A stretch of 36,005 nucleotides of DNA from an uncultured Acidobacteriota bacterium (lineage in GTDB: Bacteria > Acidobacteriota > JAAYUB01): assembly GCA_937925645.1 (NCBI GenBank), contig CALAMB010000206.1:1-36005 (forward strand). The letters are read 5' to 3'. This document shows positions 13,701-25,700 of the stretch, piece by piece. Made by a program: the position numbers and the translations under genes. Under the pieces are notes generated by a model. It was not told the DNA's origin. It worked only from the letters and a program-made list of their open reading frames with translations, and searched no databases. Each line of letters begins with the position of its first letter. Within the stretch, counting starts at the first letter, position 1.

Positions 13701-16700
13701 GGGTGCCGGGGACCCGGTCACGGTAACCGCCTCCAACAGCGCCAACTACTACATCTATGACTATCAGACCACGACATCCACGGTGAACCTGAACATCTCC
13801 GCGGCGACGGGGCTGGTCGCTGTGTATTTCGACATCAAGCACACCTACATCGGCGATCTGGTCATCTGGATCGTGGATCCCAGTAATACGTCGCATCTGG
13901 TGCACAATCGATCCGGCGGGGGCACCGACAACATGGTGCGGACCGTTTCCATCGCGCCCACCAATGGAATCTATTCTGGCCAATGGAAACTGGTGGTGCG
14001 CGACGACGCCGGCAACGACCAGGGGTACATCGACTACTTCCAGGTGCAGTGCGCCTCCAACCCGCCGGCACGGTGGACCGGGACGGATGCCGTGGTGAGC
14101 ATCGACTGGGGCTCCGGAACGCAGCGAAACTACGCGGGAACCTACAACAGTGGCGACTACGACACCTTCTCCGAGAAGTGGACCGGGTTCGTCAGCCCCA
14201 AGGCCACCGGGGACTACCAGTTCGCCACGGTGACCGACGACGGGGTGAAACTCTGGATCGATGGCAGTCTTGTCATCGATCAGTGGATCGATCAAGGGGC
14301 CACCTGGCACTACAGTGCCACGATGACCCTGACCGCCGGTCAGTACTACACCATCGACATGTGCCACTACGAAAACGGCGGCGCCGCCTCGGCCAGGCTC
14401 TACTGGTACGGCCCGGGCACCAACGGCTGGGAGATCGTTCCCCAGCAGAATCTGTTTACGACGAATACGGGCGGAACGCCGGTCAAGTACATCAACGATA
14501 ACGGCACGATCGAATCCTCCATCAACGTGTCCGGCACCGACCGGCCGATCAAGAGCGTCACCGTTACCCTCGACGATTTGCACCACACCTATATCGGCGA
14601 TCTGGTGATCACCCTCACCTCGCCGACGAATCAAACCTTCACGCTCTGGAACCGGGCCGGAGGGGGTACCGACGACTTCATCAATTACAGTTTTAACGCC
14701 TCCAACCTACCGGTCCTCTCCCAGCTTGTCGGCCAGACGGGAATCGGCGACTGGACCCTGACGGTGAAGGATCTGGCCGGCGGGGATCAGGGCTATTTGA
14801 AAAAATGGTCCATCACGGTCGTCACGGCGGAAGACGTTCCCCAGACGACCACCTACACCGCGACCCTGACCGGCGTTCAGGGCACGCTCACCGATCTCAA
14901 CCTCCGGGTGGACATCGATCACAACCGGATCAGCGACCTCACTCTGAAACTGAAGAGCCCGGAAGGAACGGAGATCACCCTTTTCGACCGCCAGGGCGGC
15001 ATCGGCGCGGATCTGGCCAATACGGTCTTTGACGCGGGCGCCTCCCAGTCCATCACCGGCGCCCTGGCGCCCTTCACCGGCTCTTTCCTCCCCGTGGGCG
15101 ATCTGGATGCCTTCAACGGGCAAAACCCCAACGGCACCTGGACCTTGACCGTCATCGACAACAAGTACGAGGTCTCGGGAACGGTCCTGGGCTGGTCGCT
15201 GGATGTGCGCACCAATGAAAGCGTCTATTCGACCATTCCGGTGGCGGATCTGGCCAAGGCCAACGACCCGGTGACGCTCACCGATGTCAATCTGTGGCTC
15301 AACATCGCGCACCCGGCTTCCAACGATCTGAACGTCTGGCTCACCAGGCCGGACGGTACCCAAAAAATCCAACTCGTCACCACCGACAGGACCCTCGCCG
15401 GCGCCTTGTTCGACGATGACAACCTGTCGGATGCCTTTGACGACGGCCTCTTTCACACGACCTTCTTCGGCTTGATCAAGGGCGCGGCGGCAGACACCCT
15501 CAATGGCAATTGGATCCTGGAGATCCAGGACACCACAGGCGATTACGACGGAACCCTCAACGGCTGGACCCTCTATATGGGGACCGCGCCGTCCATCTCG
15601 ACCATCGAGGTGGAAGGGCTGCCCGACGGGCTGCGGGATCTGGACGTCGCCGTGACCCTGGCGGACGATCCCGACGATTCGTATGATTTCGATCTGGCCG
15701 ATTACTCCCTGGTGGTGCGCAAGCTCAAGGCCGACGGCACGGTGCTGCTCAGCCGGACCCTCTTCAACCAGAACACCCTGACGGGCCCGGCCCTGGGCAA
15801 TGTCGTTCTCGGCACCACCTTCGACGACGAAGCGCCCAGCGCCATCGGAGGCCCGGGACAGGCGCCCTACACCGCCGCCTACCGGCCCGCCGAAAGCTTG
15901 TCCGCCTTCGACGGCATCGACCCCAACGGCACCTGGGAACTGGTCCTCACCGATCACACCGGCGAAACCGTGGGCAGGATCACCCACTGGTCCTTGACCT
16001 TCTCCTTCGAGCCCGAAGACGAGGATTCGCTGACCGTGGCCCTGGGCGGCGACATCAGCGGCAACGGCCTGGATGATCTGCTCATTGCCGTGACCGCCTT
16101 CGAAACCTTCCCCAATCCCGAACCGGATCCGCGTCTCGGCTGGGCCTATGTGCTCGGCGGCCGGCTCAGTCCCACCAATACGGGCAAGGGGAGCGTGGCC
16201 AACGGCAACCTGCTGCCCGACGGTACGGTGATCGCTTCGGCCTGGACCGCCCTGGGCTCCCCATTCATGAATGCCAGGGCCGTTTTCGATCTGGCCGGGG
16301 CCAACAACAACCTCTGGTTCGAGGCCCTCAACGCGGGTGCCGCGTTCAACAACATCCTGATCCGCCTGGTGGCCGGCCCGGCCGCCGACATTCTCACCGC
16401 CGGCGGCGGATCGGCGGCGGGCCAGTACGCCACCGCCCTCGTGGACGGGGTCACCTACACGGCCAAAAATCTTGGGATCCAGTACAACATGGTCGGCATC
16501 ATCTATCTCCACGATGCCGCTCTGACCGGCGACCAGGCCGTACCCGACTGGAACGCGGCCGCAAAGGTACTCACCGTCCGGATCAATGCCGGCGTGACGA
16601 CAACCGCCACCGTCGTCAACGCGGTGAACGGTTACGCCGGCAACTACATGGACGCCTTCCGGACGATTTTCACCGCCAGCGTCCAGACGGCCAAGACGGT

Positions 16701-19700
16701 CGCCGAGATCCAGAAGCCGGCCCCGGCGGGCGCCAAGTTTACCCTGGACGTCTCGGATCCCTCGATTCAGGTTCTGATCATTCGCGTGCGCGACGCCTAC
16801 GCCACCGCCAACGACGTGCTCAACGCGGTGCAAAACGATGTGCTGGCGGCCGATTTCAGGGCCATCGGCCGCATCGCCCTGACCGCCGAAAGCGTGATGA
16901 ACGTCACCGACCACGCCGGATTCCGGGTTTCGGATACCAGCCTGGGTGCGGGGGTCTACGCCCTGGGCGATCTTAACCGCGACGGGTACGACGATTTCGG
17001 CGTCAGCCGCACCCGCGAGGACGGCGGTTCGGCCCTGGGCGGTCTGCTGATCTTCTACGGGGCCCAGGGTTACGGCCAAGGCCCGGTCGCCGCCCGCGAT
17101 GCGTCCGACAGCGCCGATGTGATCATCCAGCAGGCCACGGCCGCCGAACTCGGCGCCACCAGCCTGGTGGGCAACCTCCAGGCCACCGCTGGCGACATCA
17201 ACGGCGATGGGGTTCTGGATCTGATCATCGGTCAGCCCCAGGTGATCCGCATCAGCTCGGTGTCCGACCAGTACAGCCCCAACGAAATTTTGAGTCGCAA
17301 CGAGCGCGGCAGCGTCTATGTCTTCAAATCCCTGTCCACCCGCGGCGAGCAGCTCACCCTGGCCCAGGCCGACCTGATTCTGGACGGGGAGGGCGAGTAC
17401 GACCACTTCGGCCACCTGCCGGCCACGCCCAACGTGGACCTGGACGCCGACCGCATCGCCGACATCCTCATCGGTGCGCCCACCCTGGACGGGCTCCTGG
17501 GCGGCACCAAGCAGGATTCCGGCCAGATCTACATCATTTACGGCAACTACCGCACCGCCGTGATGCCGGTTACCGGCTACGGGATCCTCACCAACCGGGT
17601 GATCACCGGCAGCGGCAACTTCCTGGTGGACACCGGCATCGGCCGGCCGGACAAGTTCTACGATCCGGATCTGGACGGCGACGGGATCCTGGATGCCACG
17701 CGGTATACCCTTCTCACCGGCGAGGGGCAGAAGTGGTACCGCTTCACCACCCTGGGCGACGGCCAGCTCGGCACCATGATCCGCCTTGAGCCGGCGGCCT
17801 CGGCCGGGATGACCACCCGGCTTTCCGGCCATGACGGGGTCATCACCGGCGGGCTGGTGGATCCGGATGGCACTGCCGGTACCAATGATGAATTCCTGGT
17901 GGGGCCGGCGGCGGGGACAGCGACCACCGCCTTCACCCTCGTTCTGGTGGACGGGGTCACCCGTGGCCACGAGGCGGCCAGCTACAGTGCCGGTACCCTG
18001 ACGGTCACCATCCAAAGCGGCGTTTCCACGGCCGGCGACATCATCGCCGCCATCAATGCCATGACCACGGCCGGTGCCTCTTTCCGGGCCGTTCTGGCCG
18101 GGACCGCCAACAGCGGCGCCGGCACCGTTGAGGCCGGCAGCCACCCCATCGCGCTCAACGTGGTGCTGGCGGGAGACGGTCTGGATCTGGACAGCGGCCG
18201 GGCGGCGATCCTCGAATTCGACCTGAGCGCCTACCTGGCCTACATGGATGATCCGGAAATCCTGGCCCGGGTGGCCCTGCTGCTCTCCGGTCTTTCGGGG
18301 GCGGCCGTGACCCTGCCGTCACCGGTGTCCAACCTCACCGCGGTGGGCGTGGATACCCTATTTTTCACCACGGTGGATGCCAACGGGATCTGGCAGTTGT
18401 GGGAAAGCGACGGGACGGCCGGCGGCACGCGGCAGGTCATCGATCTGCCGGGCACCCCGGTCCGCCTGGTGGACGCGGCCGGAACCCTCTACTTCATTCT
18501 GAAGAACGGCCAGGTGAGCGGCAACCTGGGCACCACCCGGACCGACCAACTCTGGAAGGTGCGCGACACCGAGCCGCGGATCGTGTTCGTGGACGAATTC
18601 GACCTGCCACCGGAAGCGATGATGGCGGCGGGAAGCAAGGTTTTCCTGAAGGTCGGCGGCCGGATCCGGGTGGAAGACGGGACCTATGCGGGTAATCTCG
18701 ACGGCGTTTGGGTCACCTTCATCGGGACGCCGATTTCCGGCGTGACCGAGATGGTGGAAGCCGGCGGGGTCCTCTATTTCATGGGCGAGTACCTCGGCGC
18801 CATGACCCTCTTTTCCGCCTCGGGCGACGCGGCTCAACTGGTGGCCGAGACCGAACCGCTCTTCGGTACGCGGGGCGCCTTCGTGGCTGCCGTGGCAGGT
18901 ACCGAACGGATCTACTTCGCCGCGCCGTATGAGGGGAGCAATGTCCTGTGGTACGCCACCGGCGGTACGGCCCAGGTGGTCCGCGACGCCGGCGGCCGAA
19001 CCCTGAAAAATCCCTCCAACTTCACGATGTTCAAGGGGATGCTGCTGCTCTCGGCCGACAACGGCGTGTCGGGTGACGAACTGTGGAAGACCACCGACGG
19101 CATCTCCTTTGCCTTGATCGATATCAAGACTTCCGGCGGATCCAACCCCGGCAGCCTGTTCGTGACTTCCGGCGGCGTGCTCTATCTGCGCGCCACGCGG
19201 AATGACGGGGCGGAACTGTTCAAGAGCACCGATGGTTCAACTTTCACCCAGGTGAAGAATATCAACGGCAGTGGCGATTCGAGCCCGAGCAATTTCGTGG
19301 AGTTCGGCGGGGCGGTCTACTTTTCGGCCAATGACGGGACCACCGGGTTCGAGCTGTGGAAGACGGACGGGACCGGCGGCGGGACCAGCCGGGTGGCCGA
19401 CATCTATTCAGGTGCCAAGGGCGCCTCTCCCTCCGATTTCATCGTCCACCACGGCAAGCTCTACTTTACCGCCGATGATGGGATCCACGGTCGTGAACTG
19501 TGGCTCACCGATGGCACCACCACGGCGCTTTTCAAGGACATCTTCCCCGGTGCCGTGGGATCGGGTCTTGGGAGTTTCGTCCTGCTGGACAACGGTACGC
19601 CCGACACCGGCGACGACATTCTCTACTTCGCGGCCAGCGACGGCGTGAACGGGATGGAAGTCTGGATGCTGGGAACCGGGGTGGCCAGCGCCACCATTAC

Positions 19701-22700
19701 GCCCCCGGGCGACCACAACGACATCTCCATCACCGCCGGCACCGTCATCGGCGGGGTGACGATCAAGATCGTGGATGACGCCACGCTCACCGGAACCACC
19801 AACGAGGCCTCGGCGGTCTGGGACGCCGATACCGAAACACTGACGATCAAGATCAACGGCGGCTACACCACGGCGGCCACCGTCATTTCCCGGATCAACG
19901 CGGGCACCGCCACCCATGGCTTGACCGCCGCCAATGCCGCCGACAACAACGGCACCGGTGTCCTCAACACCGCTTCGGCCACTACCGGCGGCGGGGTCGA
20001 CGCCCAGCCCGTGACCTGGACCCTCACCCTGCCCGGCGCCGACAACGACATCCTGCTGAAGGGCGAGCCGGGCGCGACCTACGGCGGCCTCAGCGTCAAC
20101 ATCGTCGACAACGGGAACTATTCGGCCTGGAGTCTCTATCATGCCGCGGCCGCCTACGCGGACAACGGGACGAGCGAAATTCTCACCATCTACATCGAAA
20201 CCGGCGTAACGACCCGCGAGGACATCCTGAAAGCCATCGGCACGACCGGATATCCCAACGACGACGTGCCGTTCACGGCGGAAATACCTTCATCCGGAGA
20301 GACCGGCGGAAATGGAACCGTGGGAGTGACCGCCCTGACCACCGGCGGCGTGAATGGGACGGCGGCTTGGGTGGTGGTGGATCCTGCCGGCGATCTGAAC
20401 GCCATCCTGTTCCGGGCCAAGTCCGGCGGCGCCGGTGCCAACGGGATGCGGGTGGCCTACCTCGACGACGGTTCGGTGACCGGAAACAGCGCGACACCGT
20501 CCTGGGACGGCACTGACCAGATCCTGACGGTCCGGATCGACAGCGGTGTCACCACGGCGGAAACCATCATTGCCGCGGTCAACGCGCTGGACGGATTCAG
20601 CGATACTTACGAAGCCCTCGGATACGGGAGCGGGGCGATTACCGCCACGATTACCCCGGCGCTGACTACTGGAGGCGATGAGGACAGTTACGCCTCCGTG
20701 ACGATCAATCCCAGCGGCAACAACAACAGCATCGTCTATAGCGCCAAAGCCTACGGCTCGCAGTTCAACGGCACGGGGGTCCTGTATCTGGACGACGGCA
20801 CGGTCACCACCAACGACGCCCAGCCGATCTGGAATGCCGGCGCCAAGCTGTTGATCGTCAAGATCAAGGCGGGCACCACAACGGCCGACAAGATTATCGA
20901 CAAGATTTCCGCCGCCGAAAATGCCGACATGGTGGCCTTCAAGGCGGATTACACGGTTTCTTCCGCCCAAAGCAGCAATGGAAACGGCACCGTTCCCGCC
21001 CACGGGACGGTGACCCTGACCGCCCACGGGGATGGCGACACCTACGCCACGGCCGAAGTGACCTTCACCGGCACGGAAAACGACATCCGCCTCAGCGCCA
21101 AGAGTTACGGCAACACTTTCAACGGCACCGGCATCCTCTTCATCCATGACGGCACCCTCAGCGGCGACGATGCCACGCCGGTCTGGGACGCCAATGCCAA
21201 GATGCTGATCGTCAAGATCGTCAGCGGCACCACCACCGCCAAGACGGTCATCGATCGGGTGGCCACCTACGAGAGCACCGACATGACGACCTTCCGGACC
21301 AGCTACAAGGTCGAAGCGCTCTCCAGCGGCACGATCACGGTGCCCGTGGCGGTGACGAGCGGCGGGACCGAGGGGAGCATCGAGGTCAGCGCTACGACCG
21401 AGGGCGGCTCGGACGGCATCAAGGCCAAGGGGACGTTGGACATCAACGGCACCAAGATCATCGTGGAAGCCAAAAGTGTCGGCAGCGCTTATCAGATTGA
21501 CGCGATTGTCTTGGTGGCGGCCGATACCGGAGCCTCCAAGGCCATAGCGGAATATGATGCGGACACGAACACCATCACCGTCGGCATTGACGAGAACGGT
21601 AGTGCCACCACCAGCGATGTCGCCGCCGCTTTGGCAGCTCTCGTTGTGGATGGTCTGGGCGCCGACTACGACGTGACAGGCGGGGGCACGGATCTTGTCT
21701 TCGTCGGTTCGCCGGCTATCACCCAGATCGATGGCACAGCGGCTTCGGCGGCTTCTTTCACCTTCTCGATTCAAAGCGATACCGTCAGTTTTTACGCCAG
21801 CGCGGACGGCACCGCCGCGGGCGACGGCACCGCTTATAATGGTCTGAAGATTGTCATCGTGGCCGATCTTGCTGCCGGTTCGACGCCCGTAGCCGCTTAT
21901 GACGCCTTGAACAACACGCTCACCATTTCCGTGGAGGTGGATGGATCCACCATCAGTGCCCATATCGCAACTGCGATAGCTGACGCTTCAGATAAATTCT
22001 TCGATGCGTCGGCCGCGACGACTACCGGAGACGGCAATATTTTCGACATCAGCTACGAAAAAACCGCGGACGGCGCCGGACCGCTACCGGCCAAGGCCAT
22101 CCTCGAGTTCGACTCGGGCGGGACGATCACCGTGACCGCGGATACAGCGGGACTCGCCGGCAATGGGGTCACGATCCGGGTGACGAACGGCGCCGATCTT
22201 CATGCCGGCCAAGCGAACGCCGGCCTGGACGGCACCACCTTGACGGTTTCGGTGGACGCCGGGGCCACGACCCTGGCGAGCATCGTCGACGCCATCAACG
22301 CAACCGCCGCTTTCGACTTCACGGCGGCGATCACCGCCGGCAGCGGGACTGACACGGTGGGCACGGAAGGCGAGTTGTCCCGGGGCACGCTCAGCTTCGG
22401 CAGCGCCGGATCCATCACCGTCACGGCCCTGGATGATGGCGCTTCGTATGATGACGCGATCGTTTACGTCCTTGATGACGGCCGTATCACCGATGGCGCC
22501 GCTGCCACGGAATGGGACGGCGACAGCCGGAAACTGAAGATTTTCGTGCAATCCGGGGCCACGTCCATCAGCGCCGTGGTTTCGGCCATCAACGCGACGG
22601 GCGGCTTCAAGGATCTGTTCAGCGCTGCCACCAGCAACGGCGCCGCTCTGGTGACCGTCCCCACCGGCGTCACCGCCGGCGGCCAGCCCAATACGCCCGC

Positions 22701-25700
22701 CTCGGCGACCCTGACCCTTGACGGTGATGACAACGACATCCTCGTCACCGCCGCCACTGCCGGTGATTCTTTCAACCACATCCGGCTGATCGTGAAAGAC
22801 GACGGCAGCATCACCGGCGGGTCGGCCAGCGCCAGCTACGACAGTGCGACCCGCGTGCTGACCATCCTCATCGAGGACGGCCAGACCACGGCCCAGGCCG
22901 TCATCAACGCCGTGGATGCTCTGGCCGATTTCACCGCCGCCGTGACCGGCGACGGCTCGACGCCGGCCAATGGCAAGATTTCTCTGCACACCCTTTCCGC
23001 GCCCTCGGCCGGCAGCGGCGGCTCTCCGGCCACCGCCGTCATCCGGCCGCCGGGGGACAACAACGACATCAAGTTCACCGCCACCCGGGCCGGCAACGAT
23101 CTCAACGGGGTGGTCATCCGTTTCGAGGACGGAGCCGCCGCCGGCGGCGAGACCGCGGTGCTCAACATTGTCGGCACCGACAAATCCCTGGTCATCCGCA
23201 TCAAGGCCGGCGTGAGCACGGCCGATGGCGTGATCGCGGCGGTCAATCGCGACATCGCCGAATTCTCCGCCGCCCTGGTCCTCGACGTCGAAACATCCAA
23301 TAATGGCGACGGCCCCATCGATACCCTGCAGGTCGTTACCCAGGGCGCCTTCGGTCAACTGAACAATATCAACCCGGGTGCCGGCAGCGCCACTCCCACC
23401 GAATTGACGGTTTACCGCGGCACCGTCTACTTCTCGGCCACCGACGGGTCCGGCAAGACCCTGTGGCGCGTCTCATCGGCGGGCCAGCCGGAAAAGGTCG
23501 CCAATGCCGCCGCGCGAACCAATCCCGAAAAACTGGCCGTCTTCGATGGTGGCCTGTATTTCGTTTCCGACGGCAAGCTGTGGCGGATTGTCGGGACGGC
23601 CGCTCTCGTGGAGGTTCGAAGAGACCTTGGCGGGACGACGTCCTTTGCCTTCATTTCCGCCCTCGCGGCCGGCGACGCGCTGCTGGGAGTTGTTTCCAGG
23701 AATCCGCAATCCAAGGATTTTCTTACCCTGGTCAAGGCTTCCGGCGGTACCGAGGACGTAGGCCAGCAGGTTCCCGTGAGAAATGCCCAAGGCCTGGCCG
23801 GCTGGCATTACGGAACAGACCAGTATGCCCTGGCCTACGTGGTGGACAACGGCACGAGCTATTCGCTCCAGGTGACATCCCAGGATGGCGTGATCCATTC
23901 CAGCACCCAGTTCATCGCCAACCTCACCGGTGTGCGCGGAAACCTCTTCTTTACCGAGGGCGGCAAGACGCTCAAGGTTTACACGCATGGCGGCACCGTC
24001 GCCAGCGTGATCACGGAATCCTATCCGCTCACGCTTCTGACGGCCGTGGGCGACACCCTGTTCTACGTGGTGGATGCCGGCACCAACGACGTGCTGTACA
24101 AGTACAAGCGCGGCACGGACAGCGCCCCGGTTTCCCTCAAGCGCCTCTCGGGCACGGCCTATTGCATGACGGATGTCAACGGCACCCTGTTCTTCGCCCT
24201 CGGCAGCGACCGCGGCACCAGCCTGTGGCGCAGCGATGGCACGGCCGCGGGGACCGTCCAGGTCACCACCGAAAGCGGTGGCGTGGTTTCCGCCGTGGCC
24301 AACCCGGCCGGCTTGACGGTCTTTTCCAACAGCCTCTACTTCACCTCGCCGGACAGCGGCGGTCTGCCCTATCTGTGGAAGAGTGCCTTTGACACCACCG
24401 CATCCAAGTGGATCACGGGCCGCCTGGAGACCTTCGGCGGGGTGCCGCTGCCCGGCATCACGGTGGAAGTCCTGGCGGCCGAAGGCGACGGCATGGTCAC
24501 CGCCGCCGACTTTACCGCGCCGGCTTTGGCGGCTTATACGACCGCTGCAAACCAGGGCGAGTTGGACCTGACCCTGGTGGTGCGCGAATTTCTGGCCAGC
24601 GGCAAGACCTGGCTGACGATCAGGCTCCAGAGCGAATCCCGGATCCTCCTCGAGCGGGCGCGCTCGGCCGGTGCCAAGGCCACCGGTTTGCTGGTGGAGA
24701 CCGCCCCGCGCACCGGCGTGGTGGCGGATCTGTACACCGAGGAAGGCCGGCTGCTGGTGGAAGGCAAACCCATCGTCGATCTGAGCCAGTTCCCGGCCGG
24801 TACCTATTTCCTCAAGGTCTACGATCCGGCCGGCGCCCCCGATACGGAAAAGGTGCTCAACGACCAGGGCAACCCCATCGGCAGTCCCACCCTGCTCACC
24901 GCCGTGGGCGACATGGCCTACTTCGTCCATGAAAACAAACTCTGGCGCACCAACGGGGTGTCGGTGGCGGAAGTCAAGATCGCCGGGATCCCGAACACCA
25001 GCGTGGTCAGCCCGGCCAATCTCATCGGGGTGGGCGATTGGCTCTTCTTTACCCTGGGCAGCGGTGTGGATACCCAACTGTGGCGGACCAGGGGCGTCTT
25101 TGCCGAACGGGTGGATGATCTGGCCGGAGCCCCGGAGGACCTGACCGCCGTGGGCGGGCGGCTCTTCTTCACCATCGGCACGACGCTTTACGTGAGCGAC
25201 GGCACGGATGTGGACCTGGTGGAGGATCTGTCCCAGACGGTTTCCGGGCTTTTGGCCGCGGACATCATCGATCCGGTCGCCTCCGGCGATACCTTCTTCT
25301 TCCAGGTTCGAGGCTACCTGTGGAAGAGCGACGGAACCGCCCCCGGCACCCATGCCGTATCCACGGTGAATCCAGGGGTGGTCGATTCCCAGGATCTGGT
25401 GGCCATGAACGGGTCCCTCTACTACCTGGTGCGCGAGGCAACGGCGGTCATCCTGTGGAAGGCCCGGCCGCTGGAAGGCGAGCTGGTGGGGGCCGAACCG
25501 CTGGCCGTGGCGGCTCTTGCCGCGGTCAATGCCACGGCCGCCGATCTGCTGGGCGTGCTCGACAATGGTCTGCTCTTCACGGTGACCACCGCGTCCGGCG
25601 ATGTGCAGCTCTGGATCAGCAACGGCACGGGCGACGCCTTCTTCGGCGACGACGTGGACGGTACGTATCGGATCCACACGGATATCGGCGGCAGCGCGGA

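Noticed and set aside
13690..16010. A secreted subtilisin-like protease suggested by the P domains
   Set aside because: No Asp/His/Ser catalytic motifs of peptidase S8 are seen on either side; only the accessory domains are present.
19681..23355. CRISPR-like or DNA-level satellite array
   Set aside because: The repeats are about 270-350 bases long, diverged at the nucleotide level and conserved as protein modules in one frame. They are coding repeats, not a CRISPR array.
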